Assembly: GCA_002421995.1 (NCBI GenBank) | Contig: DISP01000113.1 | Span: 549-45,676, forward strand | Length of the DNA stretch: 45,128 nucleotides | Reading direction: 5' to 3' | From: Bacteroidales bacterium UBA6207 | Lineage (GTDB): Bacteria > Bacteroidota > Bacteroidia > Bacteroidales > F082 | In this document: positions 25,197 to 35,177 of the stretch, piece by piece | Layout of the letters: every line of letters begins with the position of its first letter | Numbering within the stretch: the first letter of the stretch is position 1 | Notes under the pieces: generated by a model | Told to the model about the DNA's origin: nothing | The model's input: the letters and a program-made list of their open reading frames with translations, nothing else | Database searches by the model: none | Program-made: the position numbers and the translations under genes

Positions 25197-26465
25197 ATGA
25201 AATCGAACGAGAAAATAACAGTTAATGTAAATTCGGAAATCGGGAAACTCGAATATGTCATCACACATACGCCCGGAGCTGAAGTAGAAAATATGACTCC
25301 GGAAAATGCAGCAAGGGCATTGTACAGCGACATTTTAAACCTGAGTGTTGCGCTCCCGGAATACAATCAATTTAACGCAGTACTGAAAAAATTTGCCAGG
25401 GTTTTCGAAGTAAAAGACCTTCTGACAGAAGTATTAAAAGACAGCACGGTTAAAAACGAACTGATCCGAAAGATCTGCATTCAGGAATCAACAGATGATA
25501 TTTGCCGCTATTTGTATGAGTTTGGCAATGAAGAATTGGCCCGGCAATTGATCGAAGGTGTGGAAATGCGAAAAGACACGCTCACAAAGTTTCTTGATAA
25601 TGAACGCTTTTCACTTCATCCACTACCTAACTTTTTCTTCACGCGTGATGCATCCATCAGCATGAACAACAGTGTTGTTATCAGCCACATGGCAAATAAA
25701 GTCAGGGAGCGGGAGGCATGGATTATGGAAGCGATCTTTACCCATCACCCTCAACTTAAAAATGACACCGTAAACCCTGTCAAAATGTTTGATAAATCAG
25801 GCAAAGCCACCATCGAAGGAGGAGATGTGCTGATTGCACGTGAAGATATTTTTTTGAGTGGCATCAGTGGACGCACCACAAGCCAGGGAATAGACTCCAT
25901 ATTGGAATATCTGAAAACAAAACCCGGAGTCAAGCACCTGATCCTTCAGGAACTACCCTATTCTCCAGAGTCTTTTATACACCTCGATATGGTTTTCACT
26001 TTTCTTGACCGTGACAACTGTATGATTTTCGAACCACTGATTTTGCGCTCAAGCCGTCATCTCACCATTCATGTTACTATTGACGGCAACAAAGTTATCA
26101 AGATCAGGGAGGAAGAAAATATACTGGCAGCACTCAAACAATTAGGGATGGATCTTAAACCCATCTTTTGCGGAGGCTATCAAGACGTTGTGAACATGGA
26201 AAGAGAACAATGGCAAAGTGGCGCAAACTTTTTTGCCCTGGCTCCGGGAAAAGTGATCGGATATGCACGTAACACACATACAATCGAAGCACTCAACAAG
26301 CACGGCTACGAGGTGATAAGAGCTAAAGATTTGATAAAAAACAAGATAGACATACAACACAGCGAAAAATTTGTCATCACTATCGAAGGAGCCGAATTGT
26401 CAAGAGGTGGTGGAGGAGCAAGATGCATGACAATGCCAATAAGCCGAAAAGATGTTGATTGGTAA
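25197..26465 (+). CDS. arcA: Arginine deiminase
   Basis: 422 residues, slightly longer than typical. The guanidino-group-modifying fold is shown by FFFTRDASI, IEGGDVLI, the catalytic-His segment FIHLDMVFTFLDRD, and the nucleophile Cys410 in GGGGARCMTMP. It converts L-arginine to citrulline and ammonia in the cytoplasm. The usual pathway partners (ornithine carbamoyltransferase, carbamate kinase, arginine/ornithine antiporter) are not in the window. The next gene, a membrane adenylate cyclase fusion, begins 6 nt after the stop codon, so the two are almost certainly co-transcribed. Confidence 0.95.
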   Translation: MKSNEKITVNVNSEIGKLEYVITHTPGAEVENMTPENAARALYSDILNLSVALPEYNQFNAVLKKFARVFEVKDLLTEVLKDSTVKNELIRKICIQESTDDICRYLYEFGNEELARQLIEGVEMRKDTLTKFLDNERFSLHPLPNFFFTRDASISMNNSVVISHMANKVREREAWIMEAIFTHHPQLKNDTVNPVKMFDKSGKATIEGGDVLIAREDIFLSGISGRTTSQGIDSILEYLKTKPGVKHLILQELPYSPESFIHLDMVFTFLDRDNCMIFEPLILRSSRHLTIHVTIDGNKVIKIREEENILAALKQLGMDLKPIFCGGYQDVVNMEREQWQSGANFFALAPGKVIGYARNTHTIEALNKHGYEVIRAKDLIKNKIDIQHSEKFVITIEGAELSRGGGGARCMTMPISRKDVDW

Positions 26466-26471
26466 TGCTTT

Positions 26472-28913
26472 ATGAGTAAGTCACACGCTATACCCCGCTT
26501 CTATAGCCTGAGGATTTATTTGGTAGCCTCGGGCATCTTTTTTATGCTTGTGATGCCCATCGCAACCATTATGCTTTTCAAATACGGTCCTGTTTGGATG
26601 GAAGACCGAAACGCGCAAAAGAATGCCAAATCCGTTTCAGAACGCGGATCAGAATCAAACACTGCCGATTCACTCATTGGTTACGAAACAGCTGTTTCGA
26701 TAAATGATCAGCCCTTACTTGATGATAAGGAAGATTATCAGTTTTCGCAGGCATTTGGTATTTTAGCACGTATGATGCTCATTAGCATTGCATTGGGCTT
26801 TGCATGGAATTATCCTTTCAGGCTTTTTTTTCGGAAAAAACGCAAAGGTCTGCCGTTATCCGAAAAACTTGAAAATTTTTGCCGAAAATGGTTGCTGAAG
26901 GTACCACTTATCAACGCGATGATTGTTGGAGGCGGGTTTGGCATCGCTTTAGGTTTTATGGCTTTTCAGGTTTATGGTGGCGTGTTTAAAAGTCAGACGA
27001 GCAGGGAATTCTTTGAGCAGTTTTTTTTCATATCGTTCATTGGTTCAGTGCTTACAATAATTTTCGTTTACTTTTGGTTTCGTCATCGGGTCAGGTTTGT
27101 TTATCTTGAGCATGTTTTCGACAGCGTGAGCCTTTTCCGTACAAAATCAGAAAAATACAGTGACCATATTGTCAGAAGACTGTGGATCAACAGTTTAATG
27201 ACCACACTCTTGCCTTTGACCATTGTAATCTTTTATTTATCTTTCACAAAAACCTATATTGACGAAGTTGGCGCTCCGCATTTGAGTGATGATCAAATTC
27301 AAATTTTGTTCGGAAAATACATCACCATCATTGATCAGGCAAGCCTGTTTCAGAGCGGACACTTGTTTTATGTGAACGCTATTGACAGCCTGCTAATGTT
27401 TATTGGCATTTTTTCCGGCATCTTTATTAGCATCGTTTATCTGTTTTTTTTCGTGAACTGGACACATCACAGCATTGTTGTTCCGATAAAGGAGGTGGTT
27501 GAAAAAATGCGTCAACCGGTTGAACTTGAGTTGGACAGGCTTGCGATACTTCGCACCGATGATGAGATTGGCGAACTGGCAAACGGCTACAATGAAATGG
27601 CTTTGCGCATAACGAACAATATACGGACGCTTTCGCAGATCACAACTGCAAACCAGCGTTTTGTACCGGACGAGTTTCTTCAAATGCTTGACAAGGAAAG
27701 TATTACTGAAATTTCGTTGGGTGATCAGGTGCAAAAATGGATGACCATTCTATTTGTTGACATCAAGTCGTTTACAAGTCTTTCGGAGCAATTAACACCC
27801 AAAGAAAACTTTGACTTCCTCAACGGTTATTTGAGCATGATGGAGCCTGTGATTCGCGCTCACCATGGTTTCATTGACAAATTTATCGGAGATTCAATCA
27901 TGGCTCTATTTCCGGGCAATCCCGAAGACGCTGTTGAAGCAGCATTAGAAATGCGTGAGCAGCTTACAGTCTTTAATCATGAACTTGCAAAAAATGGAAA
28001 ACCTGCCATTGATACAGGTGCAGGAATTCACTCAGGAAACCTCATGTTGGGTGTTGTTGGAGGAGCCGGACGCATGGAAACAACAGTTATTTCGGATGCT
28101 GTCAATCTTGCGTCGCGCCTCGAAGGTCTCACACGCACCTACAACAGCCCGGTGATCGTTTCAGAATCAACCATTTTATCACTCAAAAACAGGCAACGCT
28201 ATCTCTCCTCATTTATTGATGAGGTGTATGTGAAAGGACGCAGCGGCAGTGTGAAAATATACAGCATTGACGGCAAATCAACGTTGCATCCAACACACAG
28301 GCACAGCGACGCACTTTTAAACCGGATAGAGGCTGCCGTTGAGTATATCAGATCTTTCATGAATCAGGAAGCTGCTCCCCTGCCCTATCACAACCTCAGG
28401 CACACTTTGGATGTTTTTAAAGCAGCTACGGAAGCCGCAGGTTTTTATCAGCTACCACAGCAGCAACGCGAAATACTTCAGGCAGCAGCATTGTTTCACG
28501 AAGCCGGTATTGTAAAAGGATTTGAGAAACATGAGCTCAAATCAGCTGAAATCGCTGCTGAAGCACTGCCGGCTATTGGTTTCAGCGAGGATGAAATAAA
28601 TCAAATCACAGGCCTGATCATGGCAACACGCATGCCACAGAATCCACACGATTTACTCTCTAAGATACTCTGCGACAGCGACCTTGATTATCTTGGAAGG
28701 GAGGATTATGAACACATCTCGGGTGGTTTACGCGAAGAATGGATCATGCTGAATGATTATCCAGAAGCAGAAAATATCTGGCTCGAATCGCAAATCAGTT
28801 TTCTGAGTCAGCATTCTTATTTTACGGAATATGCGCAGCAGCGCAGAGATGCCGGCAAGCAGAAAAACATTGAAAACACGCGACTAAAACTCGGGCAATC
28901 AGCTAAGCTTTAA
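26472..28913 (+). CDS. Membrane class III adenylate cyclase fused to a PDE-like HD domain
   Basis: 813 residues. Membrane helices near residues 16-36, 95-115, 145-165, 185-205, 240-258 and 300-325 are followed by a HAMP-like linker (VVPIKEVVEKM ... DDEIGELANGYNEMA, about 330-380). The class III cyclase domain (about 410-600) has metal ligands Asp430 (FVDIKSF) and Asp474 (FIGDSI), a Lys in DKFIGD and an Asp in SDAVNLASR as expected for ATP, and the Asn/Arg of NLASR. The C-terminal domain (about 620-780) starts YHNLRHTLDVF, like cyclic-nucleotide phosphodiesterases, but has His-Glu (676-677) where an HD dyad is expected, and a later CDSDLDYLG. The protein may both make and degrade cAMP, or the HD part may be regulatory. 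Confidence 0.85.
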   Translation: MSKSHAIPRFYSLRIYLVASGIFFMLVMPIATIMLFKYGPVWMEDRNAQKNAKSVSERGSESNTADSLIGYETAVSINDQPLLDDKEDYQFSQAFGILARMMLISIALGFAWNYPFRLFFRKKRKGLPLSEKLENFCRKWLLKVPLINAMIVGGGFGIALGFMAFQVYGGVFKSQTSREFFEQFFFISFIGSVLTIIFVYFWFRHRVRFVYLEHVFDSVSLFRTKSEKYSDHIVRRLWINSLMTTLLPLTIVIFYLSFTKTYIDEVGAPHLSDDQIQILFGKYITIIDQASLFQSGHLFYVNAIDSLLMFIGIFSGIFISIVYLFFFVNWTHHSIVVPIKEVVEKMRQPVELELDRLAILRTDDEIGELANGYNEMALRITNNIRTLSQITTANQRFVPDEFLQMLDKESITEISLGDQVQKWMTILFVDIKSFTSLSEQLTPKENFDFLNGYLSMMEPVIRAHHGFIDKFIGDSIMALFPGNPEDAVEAALEMREQLTVFNHELAKNGKPAIDTGAGIHSGNLMLGVVGGAGRMETTVISDAVNLASRLEGLTRTYNSPVIVSESTILSLKNRQRYLSSFIDEVYVKGRSGSVKIYSIDGKSTLHPTHRHSDALLNRIEAAVEYIRSFMNQEAAPLPYHNLRHTLDVFKAATEAAGFYQLPQQQREILQAAALFHEAGIVKGFEKHELKSAEIAAEALPAIGFSEDEINQITGLIMATRMPQNPHDLLSKILCDSDLDYLGREDYEHISGGLREEWIMLNDYPEAENIWLESQISFLSQHSYFTEYAQQRRDAGKQKNIENTRLKLGQSAKL

Positions 28914-28929
28914 ACAAATATGAAGCTTG

Positions 28930-28943
28930 ACAGAATGTTCTGT
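28930..28943 (+). promoter_or_regulatory. Possible operator next to the glycosyltransferase promoter
   Basis: ACAGAA and TTCTGT form a 6-bp dyad around a TG centre, touching the -33 TTTG at 28943. It is too tightly spaced for an RNA hairpin and more like a protein-binding site. No known regulator consensus was recognised. Confidence 0.3.
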
Positions 28944-28970
28944 TTGACTCAGAATAAGATATTATCTTTG
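28943..28970 (+). promoter_or_regulatory. Promoter of the glycosyltransferase-ligA operon
   Basis: TTTG (28943-28946), 16 nt, then TATCTTTG (28963-28970), an exact -7 match; the ATG is at 28999. The spacing equals that seen upstream of arcA. Confidence 0.5.
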
Positions 28971-28998
28971 TTGCCCTAATCAGTCAAAGGCAAACTTC

Positions 28999-30555
28999 AT
29001 GATAAGAAAATTAAAGAAATTTCAGTCAAAACATCCTTTTCTGTTCATCATGGCAATAGGTTTGCTGCTGAGGATGATCTCAGTCTTTTTTTCGAAAGGC
29101 TTTGGCATGCACGACGATCATTTTTTGGTGATTGAGCAGTCGCAATCATGGGTTGACGGTGGCGACTATCTTGGATGGTTACCGGGCAGCCCCGGAAACG
29201 ACGGCCCCGAAGGACATAGTTTTTTTTATGTTGGCTTGCATTATATTTTCTTCAAACTATTTGGTTTTCTGGGACTTCATGACCCTCAGATCAAAATGTT
29301 CTTTATCAGACTCATCCATGCCGGCATCTCACTGATGGTAATTTCGTTTAGTTACAGAATTGCCAGTCTGATCACTAAAAAAGAAACCGCTTATCAGGTA
29401 GCCTTACTGGTATCAGTTATGTGGTTCATGCCATTTTTAAGTGTCAGAAACATGGTCGAGATGGTTTCGATACCATTTTTGATGTATGGATCACTTATTG
29501 TTTTGCGTCAGGAAATCATCCGTAAAAACGGTGATCCGGGGTACCATCAATCGTCATTTTTAGTTGCAGGATTCTTTCTCGGCCTCGCCTTCTCGGTTCG
29601 CTTTCAAACGCTCATTTTCACAGGCGGCATAGGATTGGCTTTGTTGTTTGCCCGGAATGCCAAGGGCATGATTTCCACTGCTATAGGATTTTTGATTTCA
29701 GTAGTTTTGGTCCAGGGTTTTATTGATTTTCTCGTTTGGAGAAAGCCATTTGCAGAATTTCTTGAATATGTAAACTACAACCTGAACCATGCTTATGAAT
29801 ACCATACCGCGCCCTGGTACAATTATTTATTTGTTTTGGCAGGGATGCTCATTCCGCCGGTCAGCCTTATGCTGCTCTTTGGATATTTTAAAAACTGGAA
29901 AAAGAACTTCATCCTGTTTTTTCCGGTTTTACTTTTTATTGTTTTTCATTCTGCATTTCCAAACAAACAAGAGCGGTTTATCCTTCCGGTAGTGCCATTG
30001 ATCATCGTTCTCGGGCTTGCCGGTTGGCAGGAATTTGTGGCAGCAAGCTCATATTGGCAAAGAAATAAAAAACTGTTGCTTTCAATGTGGGTTTTCTTTT
30101 GGGCTGTGAACCTTGTTTTTCTGATGGCTTTGACACCCATGTATTCAAAAAAAGCGCGTGTTGAATCCATGTCCTATCTAAAGAACTATCCCGGTTTGAA
30201 GTATTTCACGATTGAGGATCAGGGAAGTCATGTGCTAAGGTTTCCACCTGTTTACTATAGCGGTCAATGGCCAAAATACGATGCTGTCTTTGACACCATT
30301 GATTATCAGAATTTTGCTAAAGAAAAAGACTGGAATCAAAATGAGAAACAGCCCGGATTTGTTTTGTTCTATCAGGAAAAAAACCTTGAAGCGCGTATTG
30401 ATTCTGTGAAAAAATACCTGCCCGATCTGGTATTTGAAGCCAGGTTCAAACCGGGACGAATGGACAGACTCATTCACCTCATAAACCCGGTCAATGCCAA
30501 CGAAACCATCACCTTGTATCGTAACACAGCTGTAATACCCAACAAAAAACCCTGA
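28999..30555 (+). CDS. Multi-pass membrane glycosyltransferase (GT-C fold, mannosyltransferase-like)
   Basis: 518 residues with about nine to ten predicted membrane helices and a soluble C-terminal region from about residue 390. The first loop after helix 1 contains MHDDHF, the acidic metal-binding type of motif of GT-C enzymes, and NKQERFILPVVPL near residue 320 resembles the Alg9/PIG-B (GT22) conserved region. Such enzymes use lipid-linked sugars and act on the outer face of the inner membrane. Acceptor and sugar are unknown. It lies 1 nt before ligA, which implies joint transcription, although no functional link is known. Confidence 0.72.
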   Translation: MIRKLKKFQSKHPFLFIMAIGLLLRMISVFFSKGFGMHDDHFLVIEQSQSWVDGGDYLGWLPGSPGNDGPEGHSFFYVGLHYIFFKLFGFLGLHDPQIKMFFIRLIHAGISLMVISFSYRIASLITKKETAYQVALLVSVMWFMPFLSVRNMVEMVSIPFLMYGSLIVLRQEIIRKNGDPGYHQSSFLVAGFFLGLAFSVRFQTLIFTGGIGLALLFARNAKGMISTAIGFLISVVLVQGFIDFLVWRKPFAEFLEYVNYNLNHAYEYHTAPWYNYLFVLAGMLIPPVSLMLLFGYFKNWKKNFILFFPVLLFIVFHSAFPNKQERFILPVVPLIIVLGLAGWQEFVAASSYWQRNKKLLLSMWVFFWAVNLVFLMALTPMYSKKARVESMSYLKNYPGLKYFTIEDQGSHVLRFPPVYYSGQWPKYDAVFDTIDYQNFAKEKDWNQNEKQPGFVLFYQEKNLEARIDSVKKYLPDLVFEARFKPGRMDRLIHLINPVNANETITLYRNTAVIPNKKP

Positions 30556-30556
30556 G

Positions 30557-32608
30557 ATGACATTTGAGGATGCCAAAAAGGAGATTGACTTGCTGAGTGA
30601 ACGCCTGAATCACCACAATTATTTGTATTATGTCAAGGGCGAAAGTCAGATCAGCGACTACGAGTTTGACAAAATGCTTGAGCGGTTGATTGCATTGGAG
30701 AAACAGTTTCCGACACTGCTCCAAACCAACTCGCCCAGTCAACGTGTTGGAGGCGAAATAACAAAAAACTTCAAGGCAGTAAAGCACAACTATCCAATGC
30801 TTTCGCTGTCAAATTCATACAGCGATGGTGATATACTGGATTTTCATCAGCGCACGACAAAAATGCTCGACCAACAGATTGAATACGTTTGTGAGTTAAA
30901 ATTCGACGGGCTGGCCATCGGACTCAGGTACGAAAATGGCGTATTGGTGCAGGCTGTTACAAGAGGCGATGGCGTTCAGGGCGATGATGTGACAGCCAAT
31001 GTGAAGACCATCCGCAGCATTCCCCTTCAACTCAAGGGCGACTTTCCACCCATTTTCGAGATCAGGGGCGAGATTTATTTCCCGCACGAAAGTTTCAATG
31101 CGCTCAACAACCAAAGGATGGACGATGGGTTAGCTCCCTTTGCGAATCCGAGAAACGCTGCTGCCGGAACGCTAAAGATGCAGGACTCGGCAGAGGTGGC
31201 GCGTCGCAAACTCGATTGCTGGCTCTATTATCTGATGGGCGACAAACTGCCTTTTAAAAGTCATTACGAAAGCCTGGCTGCCGCAAAACGCTGGGGGTTC
31301 AAGGTTTCGCCACATATGGCGGTCTGCAGCAATGTAGATGAAGTGTTCGACTATATCAACGATTGGAAAAGGGGTCGTTATGAATTACCTTTTGATATTG
31401 ACGGCGTTGTAATAAAGGTGAATAATTATGACCAGCAGGAACTTTTGGGCTACACAGCCAAGTCGCCGCGTTGGGCAATAGCTTATAAATACAAGGCTGA
31501 AGAGGTTTCAACAAGACTTAATTCGGTCAGTTACCAGGTTGGACGAACAGGCGCAGTGACTCCGGTGGCCAACCTCGAACCGGTTCTACTTGCAGGCACC
31601 ACAGTCAAACGTGCCAGTCTTCACAATGCCGACATTATTCAAGCCCTCGATTTGCATGAAAACGACACCGTGGTAGTGGAAAAAGGTGGCGAGATAATTC
31701 CAAAAATTACGGCTGTCAAAACCGAAAACAGACAAAGTAACAGTACTGTTATTCAGTTCATTACACACTGTCCTGAATGCGGTACATTGCTGGAACGAAC
31801 AGCCGGTGAAGCCGCTTTTTACTGTCCGAACAGCTACCATTGTCCGCCACAGATAAAAGGCCGTATTGAGCATTTTATCTCGCGCAAAGCCATGAACATC
31901 GAGGGGCTTGGTGAGGGTCGGATCGAACTGCTTTTTGACCATGGCCTGATCAGAAACGTCGCCGACTTATACGACCTGCAGTATAACCAACTACTCGGAC
32001 TCGAAAAAACCTACGAATCGGAAGATGGCAAAACGCGAAAAGTAAGTTTCAGAGAGAAAACCAGCCAAAACATTATCGAAAGCATCGAAGCATCAAAAAG
32101 CATTCCATGGCCACGCGTACTTTTTGCGATCGGGATACGCTTTGTGGGCGAAACAGTTGCAAAAAAACTCGCTGCAGCCTTTACTGATATTGAGCAATTG
32201 TCGCAGGCAGGCAAAGACCAGCTTGTCGAAGTGGAAGAAATCGGCGAAAAAATTGCAGAATCAGTGCTTGCTTTTTTCGACGATCTCGACAACATATCCA
32301 CGATTCAACGGCTTAAAAGGCATGGTCTTCAATTTGTCAGCACGAACACGGAGTCAAAATTAAGCGATGTACTTGGCGGTAAGGTAATTGTGATCAGCGG
32401 TGTGTTTGAAAGCATGAGCCGCGATGAAGCCAAAGACCTTGTTGAGAAACATGGGGGAAAAGTTGCAGGCTCTATCTCGGCTAAAACAAGCTTCGTGTTG
32501 GCTGGCGACCAAATGGGTCCTTCAAAAAAAGAGAAGGCAATGCAGCTTGGCATCCAGCTGATGGATGAAGCAAGTTTTCTAAATCTCCTCACCAATCACC
32601 ACGGATAA
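30557..32608 (+). CDS. ligA: NAD+-dependent DNA ligase
   Basis: 683 residues, normal length. In order: the Ia domain (about 1-70, with HNYLYYVKG and DYEFDKM), the adenylation domain with catalytic Lys115 in CELKFDGLAIG, an OB-fold, a four-Cys zinc finger (CPECG...CPNSYHC, about 410-440), helix-hairpin-helix repeats (for example WPRVLFAIGIRFVGE), and a C-terminal BRCT domain (about 600-683). It seals nicks during replication and repair. It starts 1 nt after the glycosyltransferase stop codon. Confidence 0.97.
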   Translation: MTFEDAKKEIDLLSERLNHHNYLYYVKGESQISDYEFDKMLERLIALEKQFPTLLQTNSPSQRVGGEITKNFKAVKHNYPMLSLSNSYSDGDILDFHQRTTKMLDQQIEYVCELKFDGLAIGLRYENGVLVQAVTRGDGVQGDDVTANVKTIRSIPLQLKGDFPPIFEIRGEIYFPHESFNALNNQRMDDGLAPFANPRNAAAGTLKMQDSAEVARRKLDCWLYYLMGDKLPFKSHYESLAAAKRWGFKVSPHMAVCSNVDEVFDYINDWKRGRYELPFDIDGVVIKVNNYDQQELLGYTAKSPRWAIAYKYKAEEVSTRLNSVSYQVGRTGAVTPVANLEPVLLAGTTVKRASLHNADIIQALDLHENDTVVVEKGGEIIPKITAVKTENRQSNSTVIQFITHCPECGTLLERTAGEAAFYCPNSYHCPPQIKGRIEHFISRKAMNIEGLGEGRIELLFDHGLIRNVADLYDLQYNQLLGLEKTYESEDGKTRKVSFREKTSQNIIESIEASKSIPWPRVLFAIGIRFVGETVAKKLAAAFTDIEQLSQAGKDQLVEVEEIGEKIAESVLAFFDDLDNISTIQRLKRHGLQFVSTNTESKLSDVLGGKVIVISGVFESMSRDEAKDLVEKHGGKVAGSISAKTSFVLAGDQMGPSKKEKAMQLGIQLMDEASFLNLLTNHHG

Positions 32609-32612
32609 GAAA

Positions 32613-32663
32613 ACTTCATCCACCTAACATGCAACTTCATCCTGCTTAAATGCAGCTTCGTCC
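32613..32663 (+). promoter_or_regulatory. Three 9-bp direct repeats at 21-bp period, candidate LytTR binding sites
   Basis: ACTTCATCC at 32613-32621 and 32634-32642, and GCTTCGTCC at 32655-32663: exactly 21 bp from one to the next, two helical turns. The last copy ends 20 bp before a near-consensus -7 box (TTCTTTTG, 32684-32691), so it would sit at the -33 position of the receptor gene. Two or three 9-bp repeats about 12 bp apart is how LytTR regulators bind, and a LytTR gene lies in the same cluster (36338-37105). The sequence itself does not match a published consensus known to me. Confidence 0.6.
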
Positions 32664-32727
32664 GAATACAAGAAGTGACGTCATTCTTTTGAAAGACATT
32701 TGCAGCGTAATCAAAAAATGAAAAAAA

Positions 32728-35133
32728 ATGAAAAAAAACTTCCTTTTCTTACTCCTGCTTTTTGTTAGCGGTTTGAGCTTTGGTGCCGACCTTCCTACAC
32801 AAAACATTCGCGGACAAGTTCTTGATAAAACCACACAACTGCCATTGCCCGGCGCTACGGTGATATTGCTAAACTCACAACCGCTGAAAGGAACATCAAC
32901 CGATCTGAATGGTCAGTTTATTTTATCAGCTGTTCCTATTGGCCGTCATAGTCTTCGGTTCAGTTTTGTTGGATACAAAGAAGCCGACATCAGCAATATT
33001 ACTGTAAACACAGGCAAAGAAACACTCATCGAAATACAGCTTGAAGAATTAGTCATTACCCAGAATGAGGTTGTTGTGAGTGCACAAGCAGATAAAAGTA
33101 ACCCTATCAGCACAATGGCCGTGGTGAGTGCACGTGGATTCACTGTTGAAGAAAGCGCACGCTATGCCGGTTCACGAAACGATGTTGCCCGTATGGCTTC
33201 AAATTATGCCGGCGTGACAGGCTCCAACGATGCCCGCAACGACATCATTATCAGGGGCAATTCGCCGATAGGTTTATTGTGGTAGGTTGAAGGAATTCCG
33301 GTTCCAAACCCTAACCATTATGGCTCATCAACAGCCACTGGTGGTCCGGTTAGTATGCTCAACAACAATGTGTTGATGAACTCCGATTTTCTTACAGCTG
33401 CTTTTCCTGCCAGCTTTGGCAATGCCCTTTCAGGTGTTTTCGATCTTCGCCTGCGCAATGGAAATGATCAGCAACACGAGTTTTTGGGGCAGGTTGGCTT
33501 CAATGGATTTGAATTTGGTGCCGAAGGTCCGTTGAACAAGGCCAATGGTTCGAGCTATATTGCAAATTTCAGGTATTCCACGCTCGAATTGATGGATAAG
33601 CTCGGAGCCGACTTTGGAACCGGCACCGGCATACCAAATTATAAAGATTTTAGTGTCAAATTCAACTTTCCACGCACAAGACTTGGTTCCATCTCATTTT
33701 TTGCTTTAGGTGGCACTAGTGATATCGAAATTTGGGACAGCCGCAGAGATACGACAGACGAAAAGCTCGACTTCTACGGAGGCGAAGGGTTTGATTTAAC
33801 CAATGGATCAGATATGGTAACTGCCGGAATCAATCATTTTTATTCGTATAACAAAAACACCTTCAGTCGTTTAACACTTTCTACCAGCTACCACAGATTT
33901 ATAACAAATATTGACTCGCTCACTCCTCCGGCACTGTCAAAAACGCAATATTATGACAATGACCTTAAGCAATTGACATTAAGCGGGAAATTCGTTCTGA
34001 GTCACAGATTAAACTCAAGGAACAACTTCAGCACCGGAGTGCTGATACAACAGACAAGGTTCAACCTGGATGAGGGAGTTTATTTTAGTGAAGACAATGG
34101 CATTCGAAAGGTCACCGATTTTGATGGTGATGGCACACTCTACCAAGCTTTTGGTGAATGGAAACACAAGTTCAACGATCAAATCACTGCCAACGCCGGT
34201 TTGCATGGCATGGTTTACGGCCTTAACAATACCGGCTCTGTTGAGCCGCGACTTGGAGTAAGTTGGCAGCTCAGCCGTAGCTAAACAATCGGGTTTGGAT
34301 ATGGGCTGCAGGGTCAAATCAACCCGATATCAGTCTATTTTCGCCAAACCAGGATGCAGGACGGCAGCTTCAACTTGTTAAACAAATCGCTTCCTTATGC
34401 CAAATCGCATCATCTTGTGCTCTCCTATGACAGACAGTTATCGGCCTTTATGCGCTTAAAAATAGAAAGTTATGCGCAGTTTATCTATCATGCAGGTGTT
34501 GATGGTGGCAAGCAAAACACATTTTCGATGCTCAATCAGGGAGCAAATTTTGGGTTCATCACTCCCGATACACTCATCGCTACCGGAAAAGGAAGAAATC
34601 TCGGTCTTGAACTCACTTTTGAACATTTTCTAAACAAAGGATTCTATTTTCTTTATACGGCATCTCTGTTTGATTCAAAATACCAGGGCAGCGATGAGGT
34701 TTGGCGAAACTCTGCCTTCAATGGAAATTATGTGACCAACCTTTTGATTGGTAAAGAATGGAATTTGGGCAAGAAACAGGGCAAAGGAAGCCGGTTCACA
34801 CTCAGTGCCGACCTAAAAACAACCCTTGCCGGCGGACAAAGATATACTCCATCTGATGTTGTTGCCAATCCGTCTAGCCCCGGAAATTTCAAACAGGAAT
34901 ACGACTACAACAATGCATTTACTAAACAGTTTTCAGACTATTCGCGCACCGACATCAAACTTGCTTTCCGGATCAATGGTAAAAAAATCACGCAGGAATG
35001 GGCCATTGATGCACAGAATATTTTCGATCAGCAAAATATTTACAGCAAAAAATTTAACAAGGCAACCGGTGAAAAATCATTTACCTATCAAACCGGACGC
35101 CTCATTATACCGCAGTATAGAATCATTTTCTAA
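32728..35133 (+). pseudogene. TonB-dependent receptor interrupted by two in-frame stop codons
   Basis: One continuous frame of 802 codons with TAG at 33283-33285 and TAA at 34282-34284 and no frameshift. Read through, it is a complete receptor: signal peptide (about 1-22), CarboxypepD_reg-like domain (about 27-115, LPLPGATVILLNSQPLKGTS), plug (NDVARMASNYAGVTGSNDARN, DIIIRGNSPIGLLW-stop-VEGIPVPNPNHYGS, with IRGNSP and NPNH typical of the family), barrel, and a C-terminus LIIPQYRIIF ending in Phe. The second stop falls in a barrel strand before TIGFGYGLQGQ. Both stops are one change away from Gln or Lys codons. The lack of other decay suggests a recent loss, or readthrough. Upstream direct repeats and the downstream kinase/regulator suggest it belongs to that signalling unit. 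Confidence 0.85.
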
Positions 35134-35177
35134 ATTTGGAGTTTCCACACTTAGCAGTAAATTCTAAAAATGAATCA

